This document shows positions 1 to 8,987 of a DNA stretch of 64,000 nt, piece after piece. Within the stretch, counting starts at the first letter, position 1. Each line of letters starts with the position of its first letter. Under the pieces are notes generated by a model. The model did not search any database, was not told the DNA's origin, and worked only from the letters and a program-made list of their open reading frames with translations. Both the position numbers and the translations under genes were made by a program. Source of the DNA: Primorskyibacter aestuariivivens (GTDB lineage Bacteria; Pseudomonadota; Alphaproteobacteria; Rhodobacterales; Rhodobacteraceae); contig NZ_JAQIOZ010000004.1 of NCBI RefSeq assembly GCF_028023675.1, positions 62,001 through 126,000 of the forward strand, read 5' to 3'.

Positions 1-1
1 G

Positions 2-301
2 GTGTGCGCGGATTGGGACTATGTCGATGTGTTCCATCACTGCGAAAACAACCCCGAGGCCGTGTCCATACTCCGGTCGGCACTGGACGGGTTGGGTATC
101 TCGCATGACACTGCCGGGTGCCCCATGAGCGCATCCGAGGATTTCGGCCGGTTCGGGCAATATGCGAAATCCGCCATGCTCTTTCTGGGTGCGGGCGAAA
201 CCTGTCCAGCGCTGCACAATCCCGACTATGATTTTCCCGACCAGCTGATCCCGCGCGGCATCGCGATCTTTGAGCGGGTGCTCCGCGATATGCTGGGCTA
301 G
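2..301 (+). CDS. M20-family amidohydrolase/peptidase, C-terminal fragment (5' end outside window)
   Basis: This is the last 99 residues of a gene that begins left of the window. The motif SEDFGRF and the later LHNPDYDFPD stretch match the C-terminal catalytic part of M20 metallo-amidohydrolases (hippurate or N-acyl-amino-acid hydrolase type). In that family the Glu of the SEDF motif and the His of the LHNP motif help bind the two metals. The family normally has about 385-400 residues, so roughly three quarters is missing only because of the window edge. The exact substrate cannot be told from this fragment. The gene ends 56 bases before hslV. Confidence 0.85.
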   Translation: MCADWDYVDVFHHCENNPEAVSILRSALDGLGISHDTAGCPMSASEDFGRFGQYAKSAMLFLGAGETCPALHNPDYDFPDQLIPRGIAIFERVLRDMLG

Positions 302-303
302 GG

Positions 304-332
304 TTGCATGGCGCGCGCCGGGCTTCCATATA
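304..332 (+). promoter_or_regulatory. candidate promoter of hslV
   Basis: TTGCAT at 304-309 and CATATA at 327-332 are separated by exactly 17 bases and lie 26 bases before the hslV start codon. The -10 side reads TTCCATATA, which also resembles the CCCATnT type -10 of heat-shock (RpoH) promoters; hslVU is a heat-shock operon in many proteobacteria. Assignment to sigma-70 or RpoH is inference from sequence only. Confidence 0.4.
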
Positions 333-357
333 GGCGCAAACCTTGAACGGAGGCCCC

Positions 358-915
358 ATGAGCAACGAATTCCCCGGCTGGCACGGCACCACGATCATCG
401 GCGTGAAGAAAGACGGCAAGGTCGTGATTGCCGGCGACGGGCAGGTGAGCCTTGGCCAGACGGTCATCAAGGGCAGCGCGCGCAAGGTGCGGCGGCTGTC
501 GCCGGGCGGCTCGGACGTGGTTTGTGGCTTTGCCGGATCCACCGCGGATGCCTTCACGCTCCTGGAGCGGCTGGAGGCCAAGCTGGAGGCGACGCCCGGG
601 CAATTGGCGCGCGGCTGTGTGGAGTTGGCCAAGGACTGGCGCACGGACAAATACCTGCAAAAGCTTGAGGCGATGCTGATCGTCTCGGACGGCGCGCAGA
701 TGTTCGTGATCACCGGTGCCGGCGATGTGCTGGAGCCCGAACATGACGTGACGGCGATTGGGTCGGGCGGAAATTTCGCGCTGGCGGCCGCGCGCGGGTT
801 GATGGAAGCCGATCATTTGGACGCCGAACAGATTGCCCGCAAGGCCATGGCGATTGCAGCGGATATCTGTGTCTACACCAATGGCAACCTGACGGTGGAA
901 ACAATAGCCCCATGA
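358..915 (+). CDS. hslV: ATP-dependent protease peptidase subunit HslV
   Basis: HslV (ClpQ) is the proteolytic chamber of the cytoplasmic HslUV protease, an N-terminal-nucleophile hydrolase related to proteasome beta subunits. The 185-residue product carries the family signatures [26 protein letters not shown] and IGSGGNFA. The nucleophile should be Thr11, the first Thr of the GTTI motif, so a ten-residue propeptide must be removed; E. coli HslV instead starts directly as MTT. I chose the ATG at 358 because GGAGG lies five bases before it; a TTG 15 bases upstream is in frame but has no such site. The stop codon overlaps the next start as ATGA, and hslU follows that gene. Confidence 0.97.
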   Translation: MSNEFPGWHGTTIIGVKKDGKVVIAGDGQVSLGQTVIKGSARKVRRLSPGGSDVVCGFAGSTADAFTLLERLEAKLEATPGQLARGCVELAKDWRTDKYLQKLEAMLIVSDGAQMFVITGAGDVLEPEHDVTAIGSGGNFALAAARGLMEADHLDAEQIARKAMAIAADICVYTNGNLTVETIAP

Positions 916-1979
916 ACCTCGATCTCGACGATATCCGCGCAGCGGTGACCGCCGGGACGATAACAGAGGGCCAGGCCGCAGGCATCATGGCTCTGGCCGA
1001 TGCCCGCGCCAAGGGGCGGCCGGTTACGGGCGACATGGACGAGCCGTTCGAGCTGTTCCACGGGTTCAACGAGGTTTTTATCGTCCTTGGGCTGGGCGTG
1101 TTGTTCGCCGGGTGGATCGGGGTGCTGTCCATAGCCCTGACTTGGAGCATGAAGGCCACGGCTATCGTTGTTCTGGGCTTTGTGGGCATGGGCGCTTTGG
1201 CCCTTCTGGCGCGTTATTTCACGCTGAAGCGCAAAATGAACGGCCCCTCCAGCGCGCTGGCTGCGATGTTTGCCTTTTGCTCGGGACTGGTCGGATTCGG
1301 CATCGGGCTTGGCACCTCCGGAGAGGTCTTTCTGACCAGCGGCTTTGCAGCGGCAAGCGGATCGGTGGGCATGCTGCTTTATTTCATCGCCTTTCGCGTC
1401 CCCTTTGCGCTGGCGGTGGTCGCACTTGGGGCGCTCGGTGCCAGTTTTTGCTTTATCGCGTGGTCCGGCGATATTCTGACATCGCCGCGGGAATTTTTCC
1501 TGCTGAGCTCTTCGGGACTTTATGGTTGGGCGACCATTGTTGTGGGCTTTCTGGCGCTTGGCGTGGCGATGATGTTCGATCTGTCAGACCCGCACCGGGT
1601 GACCCGTCGGGCAACAAACGCCTTCTGGCTGCATATCGTGGCTGCACCGACCATCGTAAACACCATCGCTGCCACGCTGGCCTTTAATGCAACCTGGCAG
1701 TCCTATGGCTGGCTGGTCCTGTTTTTTGCGGTGCTGACCCTGTTTGCCATCGTGATCGACCGACGGTCCTTTCTGATCGCGGCCAGCGGTTATATCGCGG
1801 CGCTGTTTTATTCCATCACGCCCGAGGTCTTCCATGTCGGCTCCTTCGCGCTGGGGTCCTTCCTGATCCTGCTCGGTGCGCAGTGGGAGGTGCTGCGCGG
1901 AGCGCTTATGCGCAGCCTTCCCGCGTTCCCGGGCAAGGACCGGCTGCCGCCATGGCGGGTTGGGTCTGTTGAAGGGTAG
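912..1979 (+). CDS. polytopic membrane protein between hslV and hslU, function unknown
   Basis: The product has 355 residues. A polar N-terminus of about 45 residues (a helical segment starting [11 protein letters not shown]) is followed by around ten hydrophobic helices spread over the rest of the protein. I recognise no catalytic motif; the layout, a short soluble helix followed by many membrane spans, is reminiscent of DUF2157-type membrane proteins, but that is a weak guess. It overlaps the hslV stop codon as ATGA and hslU starts 76 bases after it, so it is probably co-transcribed with and translationally coupled to hslV. A role in heat-shock or membrane proteostasis is suggested only by position. 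Confidence 0.85.
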   Translation: MNLDLDDIRAAVTAGTITEGQAAGIMALADARAKGRPVTGDMDEPFELFHGFNEVFIVLGLGVLFAGWIGVLSIALTWSMKATAIVVLGFVGMGALALLARYFTLKRKMNGPSSALAAMFAFCSGLVGFGIGLGTSGEVFLTSGFAAASGSVGMLLYFIAFRVPFALAVVALGALGASFCFIAWSGDILTSPREFFLLSSSGLYGWATIVVGFLALGVAMMFDLSDPHRVTRRATNAFWLHIVAAPTIVNTIAATLAFNATWQSYGWLVLFFAVLTLFAIVIDRRSFLIAASGYIAALFYSITPEVFHVGSFALGSFLILLGAQWEVLRGALMRSLPAFPGKDRLPPWRVGSVEG

Positions 1980-2055
1980 CACGCGCGGATTTCAACCCCT
2001 TCAAATCCCCCCATCAACTGCGTATCTGTCCCCCAACGCAAAAGGGATATCCCAA

Positions 2056-3366
2056 ATGACTGACCTTACCCCCCGCGAAATCGTCTCGGAACTTGACCGT
2101 TTCATCATCGGACAGGCGGACGCCAAACGCGCCGTCGCTGTGGCGCTGCGCAATCGCTGGCGGCGGAAACAGCTGAGCGATGACCTGCGCGAAGAGGTGT
2201 ACCCCAAGAATATCCTGATGATCGGTCCCACCGGTGTGGGCAAGACCGAGATTTCGCGTCGGCTGGCCAAACTTGCCCGCGCGCCGTTTATCAAGGTCGA
2301 GGCAACAAAGTTTACCGAGGTGGGCTATGTGGGCCGCGATGTAGAGCAGATCATCCGCGATCTGGTGGATGCCTCGATTGCCCAGACCCGCGAGTGGATG
2401 CGCGAGGATGTTAAGGCCAAGGCACATCAGGCTGCCGAAGACCGGGTGATCAGCGCGATTGCGGGCGAGGATGCCCGCGAAGGCACGCGCGAGATGTTCC
2501 GAAAGAAGCTCAAGGACGGGCTTCTGGACAATACCGAGATCGAGCTGGAACTGGCAGACACCTCCAACCCGATGGGCGGGATGATGGATATTCCCGGCCA
2601 GCCGGGCGGCCAGATGGGCATGATGAATCTCGGGGATATTTTCGGCAAGGCCTTTGGCGGGCGCACCGTGCGCAAGCGGATGACCGTGGCGGAAAGCTAC
2701 GAAACGCTTATTTCCGAAGAGGCCGACAAACTGCTGGACGATGAAACCGTAACCAAGGCTGCGCTGGAGGCTGTGGAGCAGAACGGAATCGTCTTCCTCG
2801 ACGAGATCGACAAGGTCTGCGCCCGGCAGGACGCGCGCGGCGGCGATGTATCCCGCGAAGGGGTGCAGCGCGACCTGCTGCCGCTGATCGAAGGGACGAC
2901 TGTCAGCACCAAGCATGGCGCGGTGAAAACCGACCACATCCTGTTCATCGCCTCGGGTGCGTTTCACATCGCCAAACCTTCGGACCTGTTGCCTGAACTG
3001 CAAGGGCGGCTGCCGATCCGGGTGAACCTGCGTGCTCTGACCGAAGGTGACTTCGTGCGCATCCTGACCGAGACGGACAATGCGCTGACCCGGCAATATA
3101 CCGCGCTGATGGGCACCGAAGAGGTCGAGGTGAGCTTTACCGAGGACGGGATTGCCGCTCTGGCCCGTATCGCAGCCGAAGTGAATGAAAGCGTCGAGAA
3201 TATTGGCGCACGCAGGCTCTATACCGTGATGGAGCGGGTGTTCGAAGAATTGAGCTTCCACGCGCCGGACCGGGCCGGGCAGTCGGTGACCGTGGATGCA
3301 GGTTTTGTCGAAGACAACCTCGGCGAACTGACCCGGTCCACAGACGTGAGCCGCTACGTGCTGTAA
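2056..3366 (+). CDS. hslU: HslUV protease ATPase subunit HslU
   Basis: HslU (ClpY) is the hexameric AAA+ unfoldase that feeds proteins into HslV. The 436-residue length is normal. Visible features are the N-terminal LTPREIV segment, Walker A GPTGVGKT at residues 57-64, the GYVGRDVE pore-loop motif, an I-domain of about 140 residues with a Gly/Met-rich stretch around residues 170-200, Walker B VFLDEID at 246-252, and the sensor/arginine region [10 protein letters not shown]. The C-terminus SRYVL is close to the conserved tail (often SRFIL/RYIL) that inserts into HslV. The reading frame is open upstream, but family length and N-terminus fix the ATG at 2056. A strong terminator follows. Confidence 0.97.
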   Translation: MTDLTPREIVSELDRFIIGQADAKRAVAVALRNRWRRKQLSDDLREEVYPKNILMIGPTGVGKTEISRRLAKLARAPFIKVEATKFTEVGYVGRDVEQIIRDLVDASIAQTREWMREDVKAKAHQAAEDRVISAIAGEDAREGTREMFRKKLKDGLLDNTEIELELADTSNPMGGMMDIPGQPGGQMGMMNLGDIFGKAFGGRTVRKRMTVAESYETLISEEADKLLDDETVTKAALEAVEQNGIVFLDEIDKVCARQDARGGDVSREGVQRDLLPLIEGTTVSTKHGAVKTDHILFIASGAFHIAKPSDLLPELQGRLPIRVNLRALTEGDFVRILTETDNALTRQYTALMGTEEVEVSFTEDGIAALARIAAEVNESVENIGARRLYTVMERVFEELSFHAPDRAGQSVTVDAGFVEDNLGELTRSTDVSRYVL

Positions 3367-3390
3367 ACCGTTCCTTCACGACAAAAGAAA

Positions 3391-3416
3391 ACGCCCCGCC
3401 GAAACCGGCGGGGCGT
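3391..3416. terminator. bidirectional rho-independent terminator between hslU and the ABC substrate-binding gene
   Basis: A perfect 11-bp stem (ACGCCCCGCCG at 3391-3401 and its complement at 3406-3416) encloses the loop AAAC. It is followed by TCTTGTTT on the plus strand and preceded by an A-rich run, which gives a U tract on the minus strand. It lies between two convergent genes and could end both transcripts. Confidence 0.85.
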
Positions 3417-3431
3417 TCTTGTTTCCGCGGC

Positions 3432-4985
3432 TTACGCCATCGCCCAGCGCTCGGCCATCCGCGCATTGTCCATGCCCCAGAGATTGCCAATCGTGTTCGG
3501 GGTCGCGATCTTGTTCGACACGCCCTGGACCCAGTTGGCGAACATCGGGATGATCACGCCGCCATCGTCGCGCAGAATCATCTGCATCTCGGTATAGATT
3601 TCGCGGCGCTTGGCGCTGTCGAGCTCCTTGCGGCCCATGACGAGCAACTCCTGGAAGCGGGCGCTGTCCTCCGTGCCCCACTGGGAATCGTTCCACGGCG
3701 CACCGTCTTCATAGGCCGAGGAGAACATCCAGTCCTCGGTCGCACGGCCCGACCAGAAGCTGGCGCAGAACGGTTTCTTGAGCCAGACATTGGACCAATA
3801 GCCGTCAGCCGATTCCTGCACCACGTTGATATTGATGCCCGCGGGCTTGGCCGAGGATTGGTACAGCTGCGCTGCATCCACCGCGCCAGCAAAGGCCGCA
3901 GAAGAGGCCGAGAGATCGATATTTAGCGAATCCATGCCTGCCTCTTTGAGGTAGAAGGCCGCCTTGTCCGGATCATAGGAGAGCTGTTCCATGTCACCGG
4001 CATAATATTGGTTGGCCGGGCCGATGGGAGTATCGTTGCCGACCCGTCCATGGCCGAGCAGGATTTTGTCTAGCAATTCCTGGCGGTTGATACCGTATTT
4101 CAGCGCCCGGCGCACATTCACATCGTTGAAGGGCGCGACATTGGTCAGCATCGGAAAGGTGAAATGGCGGTTGCCGGTCACTTCCTGCAGATTGACCATC
4201 GGGTTGGCCTTGATCAGCGCCTCGGTTTTCACGTCGATGCGGTTGATCGCGTCCACTTGGCCGGTCAGCAGCGCGTTCATCCGGGCCGTGGAATCGTTGA
4301 TGGCGATAAACTCGATCTCGTCGAAGAAGCCCGCCCTGCCGTCTTTGTAATGGCTGTCCACGCGCTTGCCGACAAAACGGACGCCGGGATCGAAGCTCAC
4401 GACCTGGTAAAGCCCGGTGCCGATCCCCTTGGCAATCGCTTCCTCGATCTGACCGGCGGGGTAGATATTGAGGTGATAATCAGACAGCAGATAGGGCAGG
4501 TCGGCATTGCCGTCGGCCAGCACAAATTGCACCTGATGATCGGTAATCTTCTTCATCTCCGTGATGGCGGAGACGATCGGCTTGGCCGCGGATTTCGAAT
4601 CCTCGGCGGTGTGCAGCATGAGCGATTCGATCACGTCATCCGCGCCAAAGGGCTTGCCATTGTGGAACGTCACGCCCTGACGCAGGTTGAAGGTCCAGGT
4701 CTTGGCGTCCGGCGTGGCCTCCCAGCTTTCGGCCAGCTCGCCGATCAGCGTCCCGTCCGCAGCGACCTCGGTCAGGGAATCAAACACACAGCCATTGCCG
4801 GCATTTTGCATGAAGTTGTCGGAATGGGTTCGGCTGTCCCAGTTGTCGGAGGTATTGGCCCCGGCAAGACCGGCGCGCAACCGGCCGCCGCGCTTCATCT
4901 GGGCCTGGAGCGGCAGGCCAGAAGCGGCGAGCATACCGGCGGCGGCACCGCTGCGAAGCAATCCGCGTCGTGTCAATCGTGTCAT
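3432..4985 (-). CDS. peptide-type ABC transporter substrate-binding protein (SBP family 5)
   Basis: This is the periplasmic solute-binding component of a Dpp/Opp-type importer, 517 residues, the usual size for family 5. The N-terminus MTRLTRRGLLRSGAAAG with a hydrophobic stretch ending around LQAQ looks like a twin-arginine signal peptide. Family marks include ESWEATPDAKTWTFNLRQGV and the phrase VTFHNGKPFGADDV. I chose the ATG at 4985 because GGGAG precedes it and the signal peptide begins there. It is the last gene of the transporter operon, 52 bases after the ATPase gene, with its own ribosome site. Substrate (di/oligopeptide or another ligand such as a glycosylated or amine compound) cannot be told from sequence. 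Confidence 0.93.
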   Translation of the reverse strand: MTRLTRRGLLRSGAAAGMLAASGLPLQAQMKRGGRLRAGLAGANTSDNWDSRTHSDNFMQNAGNGCVFDSLTEVAADGTLIGELAESWEATPDAKTWTFNLRQGVTFHNGKPFGADDVIESLMLHTAEDSKSAAKPIVSAITEMKKITDHQVQFVLADGNADLPYLLSDYHLNIYPAGQIEEAIAKGIGTGLYQVVSFDPGVRFVGKRVDSHYKDGRAGFFDEIEFIAINDSTARMNALLTGQVDAINRIDVKTEALIKANPMVNLQEVTGNRHFTFPMLTNVAPFNDVNVRRALKYGINRQELLDKILLGHGRVGNDTPIGPANQYYAGDMEQLSYDPDKAAFYLKEAGMDSLNIDLSASSAAFAGAVDAAQLYQSSAKPAGININVVQESADGYWSNVWLKKPFCASFWSGRATEDWMFSSAYEDGAPWNDSQWGTEDSARFQELLVMGRKELDSAKRREIYTEMQMILRDDGGVIIPMFANWVQGVSNKIATPNTIGNLWGMDNARMAERWAMA

Positions 4986-5037
4986 GTTGGTCTCCCTGAA
5001 TTGAACTTGTCCTGCGCTCTGTAATGAGCGATTCGCG

Positions 5038-6681
5038 TTACATCTTATCAACAGCGGCTGCGCCGATGTTATCAACTCCGCGTTCGGCCAGCAGATTGGT
5101 GAGCCAGTCGGGGTCCATTTCCGGTACGGAGCTGAGCAGCAGGTCGGTATAGGCGTGGTGCGGAGGCTTGAACATTTCTGTTTTCGGCCCCTGTTCCACA
5201 ACGACGCCATCCTTCATCACCACCACCTCGTCAGCGATGGACCGCACGGTCGCGAGATCATGGGTGATGAACATATAGCTCAGTTGCAGATCATCCTGCA
5301 GCTTGGCCAGCAAGCGCAGGATGCCTTCGGCAACCAGCTGATCCAGCGCGCTTGTCACCTCGTCACAGATGATGAATTTCGGCTCCGCCGCCAGCGCGCG
5401 GGCAATGCCGATGCGCTGTTTCTGCCCGCCTGAGAGTTCCGAGGGCAGCCGGTTGCGGTACTGGTCGGGTTCAAGTTCGATCTGTTCCAGCAGCTGATCC
5501 ACCCGGCGGCGTCTATCCGATCCGCGCAGCCCCATATAGAACTGCACCGGGCGACCGATGATTTCGCCAATGGTCTTGCGCGGGTTCAGCGCCGTGTCGG
5601 CCATCTGGTAGATCATCTGCACCTGACGCAGCTGATGCTTGTTGCGCTTGCGGTAATCCAGCGGCAGCGGCTCGCCATCCAGTTCGATCTGGCCGATGCG
5701 AGGCGGCAAAAGCCCGGTGATGCAGCGCGCAGTGGTGGATTTGCCGGAACCGGATTCACCCACGACCGCCACGGTGCGACCCTCGTGAATGTCAAAGCTC
5801 ACATCATTCAGCACATCCACCTTGCCATAGGCGGCGGTGACATTCTGGACCGAGATCACGGGGGTAGCGGTGCTGGCAACGGCGGGCTTCTGGGGGCGTT
5901 TGAATTCACGCACCGCCCAGAGCGATTTTGTGTACTCTTCCTGCGGGTTGGACAGCATCGTGCGGGTGTCGGCCTCTTCGACCTCGTCGCCTTTGAGCAG
6001 CACCTTGATCCGGTCGGCCATCTGCGCCACGACCGCGAGGTCATGGGTGATGTAGATCGCGGCGGTGTCGAATTCCTCGACGATCTCGCGAATGCTGGCC
6101 AGTACCTCGATCTGCGTGGTCACATCGAGCGCGGTGGTCGGCTCGTCAAAGATGATCAGGTCGGGGCGGCAGGACATGGCCATCGCCGTCATTGCGCGCT
6201 GCAATTGCCCGCCCGAGACCTGATGCGGATAGCGAAAGCCGATCTCGTCCGGGTTGGGCAGCCGCAGTTTGCGATAAAGCTCGATACCGTCTTTTTCGCT
6301 CTCATGCCGGGACATGACGCCATGTTGCACGGGCGCTTCGGTATGTTGGTCGATCAGCTTGTGCGCAGGATTAAAGGACGCCGCCGCGGATTGGGCGACA
6401 TAGGCAATACGCTTGCCCAAAAGGTTGCGTTTCACCGAGGCCGAGGCATTCACAAGGTCGATCCCGTCGAATTCGACCTCGCCCTCCTTGATCCGCACAC
6501 CGTCGCGGGTAAAGCCCATCGCCGCCAGACCCACGGTAGATTTGCCCGCGCCACTTTCACCGATCAGACCCAGCACCTCGCCCTTGTTCAGGGTCAGGTC
6601 CACGCCATTGACGATCTGGGTCCAGGTCTCGTCCGAGCGGCCCTCAAGCACGAGGTTCTTGATGGTCAGAAGCGGGCTCAT
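5038..6681 (-). CDS. ABC transporter ATP-binding protein with two fused ATPase domains (DppD-DppF type)
   Basis: The 547-residue protein contains two complete nucleotide-binding domains. The first has Walker A GESGAGKST, the signature VSGGQLQR and Walker B LIIFDEPTTALD; the second has GESGSGKST, LSGGQKQR and FIICDEVTSALD. In the second domain the usual DEP is DEV, which keeps the catalytic Glu. Peptide importers often encode these as two genes; the fused form is also common. The ATG at 6681 overlaps the stop of the upstream permease gene as ATGA, which fixes the start; an open extension further upstream is only read-through into the permease gene. It powers the two permeases encoded just upstream. 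Confidence 0.95.
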   Translation of the reverse strand: MSPLLTIKNLVLEGRSDETWTQIVNGVDLTLNKGEVLGLIGESGAGKSTVGLAAMGFTRDGVRIKEGEVEFDGIDLVNASASVKRNLLGKRIAYVAQSAAASFNPAHKLIDQHTEAPVQHGVMSRHESEKDGIELYRKLRLPNPDEIGFRYPHQVSGGQLQRAMTAMAMSCRPDLIIFDEPTTALDVTTQIEVLASIREIVEEFDTAAIYITHDLAVVAQMADRIKVLLKGDEVEEADTRTMLSNPQEEYTKSLWAVREFKRPQKPAVASTATPVISVQNVTAAYGKVDVLNDVSFDIHEGRTVAVVGESGSGKSTTARCITGLLPPRIGQIELDGEPLPLDYRKRNKHQLRQVQMIYQMADTALNPRKTIGEIIGRPVQFYMGLRGSDRRRRVDQLLEQIELEPDQYRNRLPSELSGGQKQRIGIARALAAEPKFIICDEVTSALDQLVAEGILRLLAKLQDDLQLSYMFITHDLATVRSIADEVVVMKDGVVVEQGPKTEMFKPPHHAYTDLLLSSVPEMDPDWLTNLLAERGVDNIGAAAVDKM

Positions 6682-7880
6682 TCCTTCAACCCCGACGATT
6701 TGTGCAGCATCCAGTCGACAACAAAATTCACCGCCACGGTCAAAAGCGCGATGGCCCCGGCGGCCAACAGCGGCAGCGCTGCGGTCAGCGGCGAGAAGGC
6801 CGCAAAGTTGATGAATTGCGCCAGGTCGCGCACCATGGTGCCCCAATCGGCCAGAGGCGGTTGAATACCGACACCGAGAAAGCTGAGCGAAGCGATGGTC
6901 AGGAAAACGAAACAAAAGCGCAGGCCGAATTCCGCCAGAAGAGGCGCATAGGCGTTGGGCAGGATTTCCTTGAAGATCAGGTAGGGCAGACCCTCACCCC
7001 GCAGTTTCGCGGCCTCAATATAATCCATGACAACGATATTGAGGCCGACGGCACGGGCAAGACGATAGACCCGCGTGGAATCGATCAACGCGATGATCAA
7101 CACCATATAGACGGTCAGCAGCCATTTCTCTGACCCGGCCCATGCGCTGGCAATGGTCATCAGAAGCAGCGCAAAGATCAGCGACGGGATCGCCATCAGC
7201 ACATCGACACCACGGCTCAGCACCTGATCGAGCCAGCCCTGCAACGTGGCTGCCAGAAACCCGAGACTGCCGCCAAGCAGAAAGGCGATCAGCGTTGTGG
7301 CAAAGGCGATGCCAACCGTATTTTGCGCGCCGTAAATAAGACGGCTGAGCAGGTCGCGGCCAATCTGGTCGGTGCCGAGCAGGTGATCGGGATTGCCCCC
7401 CGTGGCGGCGTCGCCCCCGGGCAGCGCGTTGACCTGTTGGAAGACCTCGGCCTGACCATAGGGCGCGATGGCCCCGGCGAATATCGCCACGAAAGCGTAG
7501 ATCAGAATGATCAGAATGCCGAAAGACGCGGTAAGCGGCATGGAGCGGAACAGCTTGCGCGATCCGTCTGTGCCGACCGAGCGGCCAAGCAAACGGAACA
7601 ACCATGCCGCCAGCGCCGAGATGACAAAGAACTGCACCGCCCAGCGAAAGAACATGACCCCCGCCACGGGCACGCCGTTTTCATCCACTGTCGGTTGGAA
7701 ATAATACCAAAGGGTAAACAGCAATACCGCCGCACCCAGCACATAACCAAAGGCCACCGCCATCGGCATGTCACGGAAAAACGGTTTGTTCCCGGTCAGC
7801 GATTGACCGGCAAAGCGCATGACCCAGCCCAGGAGGAAACAGGCGACCAGCGCCGCGGCAAGGTAAAGAAGCGTCGTCAT
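6678..7880 (-). CDS. ABC transporter permease (DppC type) with an N-terminal membrane extension
   Basis: The C-terminal two thirds is a normal DppC/OppC permease: N-terminal segment SRKLFRSMPLTASFG, the HLLGTDQIGRD motif at about residue 167, and the EAA loop around EAAKLRGEG. At 400 residues it is about 100 longer than typical family members. The extra N-terminus holds about three hydrophobic helices. Part of it (FFRDMPM at residues 34-40, then a hydrophobic helix) resembles the start of the permease proper (LFRSMPL at 110-116), suggesting a partial internal duplication. Both ends overlap neighbours by four bases, so the long form is the one supported by gene packing. Confidence 0.93.
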   Translation of the reverse strand: MTTLLYLAAALVACFLLGWVMRFAGQSLTGNKPFFRDMPMAVAFGYVLGAAVLLFTLWYYFQPTVDENGVPVAGVMFFRWAVQFFVISALAAWLFRLLGRSVGTDGSRKLFRSMPLTASFGILIILIYAFVAIFAGAIAPYGQAEVFQQVNALPGGDAATGGNPDHLLGTDQIGRDLLSRLIYGAQNTVGIAFATTLIAFLLGGSLGFLAATLQGWLDQVLSRGVDVLMAIPSLIFALLLMTIASAWAGSEKWLLTVYMVLIIALIDSTRVYRLARAVGLNIVVMDYIEAAKLRGEGLPYLIFKEILPNAYAPLLAEFGLRFCFVFLTIASLSFLGVGIQPPLADWGTMVRDLAQFINFAAFSPLTAALPLLAAGAIALLTVAVNFVVDWMLHKSSGLKE

Positions 7881-8866
7881 TTCGGATGCCTCAGCCGCGG
7901 GTTGGACAGCACCGACAGGATGTCAGCCGTCAGGTTCAACAGGATATAGGCCCCGGCAAAGATCAGGCAGCAGGCCTGAACCACCGGGATATCCCGGATC
8001 TTCACGGCGTCCACAAAGAGCTGACCAATTCCGGGATAGACAAACACAACCTCGACCACCACGACCCCGGTGATCAGGTAGGCAAGGTTCAACGCGATCA
8101 CGTTGATGATCGGTGCCAACGCATTGGGCAGCGCGTGCTTCACGATCACCCGCATTGGGCTCATCCCCTTGAGCCGCGCCATCTCGATATAGGGCGAGGC
8201 CAACAGGTTGATGATCGCCGCGCGGGTCATGCGCATCATATGCGCCGTGACCACCAGTGTCAGCGTTAGTGCGGGCAGCAGCGTCTTTTGCAACCGTTCG
8301 CCAAATCCCATGCCCTCGTAGATATTGGACAGTGACGGCAGGATCGGGTTCAGAACGGCCAGAAACAGGATCAGGATATAGGCCAGAAAAAATTCCGGGC
8401 TGGAGATCGAGCTGAGCGTGAAGATGTTGGTGAAACGGTCAAAAACCGAGTTTCGGTACAGCGCCGACAGGATACCCAACATCAACGCAAAAGGCACCGC
8501 AATCGCCGCCGTCACGCCGGCCAGGAACATGGTGTTGGCGAAACGCGGCGCGATCTGGCTGACCACGGTCTTCATCTCGCCGCCGCCCATATTGGTCTGA
8601 AAGTTCAGCTGCGCGAATGAAGTGCCAAGATTGCCGGTGAGCATGTCACCCAACCATTCGAAATAACGGGTGAGCGCCGGTTGATCCAAGCCAAGATCAC
8701 GCCGGATCGAGGCAACGGCCTCGGGCGTGGCCCCCTGCCCCAGAATCAATTCCGCGAAATCCCCCGGCAGCATGTTCACTGCCGTAAAGATTACAATGGA
8801 TACGATGAACAGCGTCAGCACGCCCAGCGCGAGCCGCTGCAATATGATTTTCAGAACGCCAGGCAC
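7877..8866 (-). CDS. ABC transporter permease (DppB type)
   Basis: The 329-residue protein begins with the family's short cytoplasmic end and first helix (LKIILQRLALGVLTLF), has the DLGLDQPALTRYFEWL and GNLGTSF motifs of the periplasmic region, and an EAA-like loop near MARLKGMSPMRVIVKHALPNA. It pairs with the DppC-type permease, whose start codon overlaps this stop. The start is a GTG at 8866; the codon fits the family N-terminus and no in-frame ATG lies close to it. This is the first transporter gene of the operon, 121 bases downstream of a proline iminopeptidase gene on the same strand. Confidence 0.94.
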   Translation of the reverse strand: MPGVLKIILQRLALGVLTLFIVSIVIFTAVNMLPGDFAELILGQGATPEAVASIRRDLGLDQPALTRYFEWLGDMLTGNLGTSFAQLNFQTNMGGGEMKTVVSQIAPRFANTMFLAGVTAAIAVPFALMLGILSALYRNSVFDRFTNIFTLSSISSPEFFLAYILILFLAVLNPILPSLSNIYEGMGFGERLQKTLLPALTLTLVVTAHMMRMTRAAIINLLASPYIEMARLKGMSPMRVIVKHALPNALAPIINVIALNLAYLITGVVVVEVVFVYPGIGQLFVDAVKIRDIPVVQACCLIFAGAYILLNLTADILSVLSNPRLRHPK

Positions 8867-8959
8867 GTGGCCGGTTATCCCCGTTGTCTTTTTGTTGCGG
8901 GAAAGCCTAACGATCAGGTTGCGCCTGTAAACCCGTTTTTAAGGAAATCAAAATCTTGC

Positions 8960-8974
8960 TTCCGAATTTCGGAA
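8960..8974. promoter_or_regulatory. perfect 7-1-7 palindrome upstream of the transporter operon
   Basis: TTCCGAATTTCGGAA is a 15-base perfect inverted repeat with a one-base centre. It lies in the 121-base gap between the proline iminopeptidase stop and the start of the DppB-type gene, 94 bases before that start. The tight centre suits a dimeric regulator's operator better than an RNA hairpin. No regulator gene is adjacent, so its binding protein is unknown. Confidence 0.35.
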
Positions 8975-8987
8975 ACCGGCGCGGCGA

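Noticed and set aside
5015-5030. 5-bp hairpin CGCTC/GAGCG between the ATPase and the substrate-binding gene
   Set aside because: Too short to call a terminator or an mRNA stability element.
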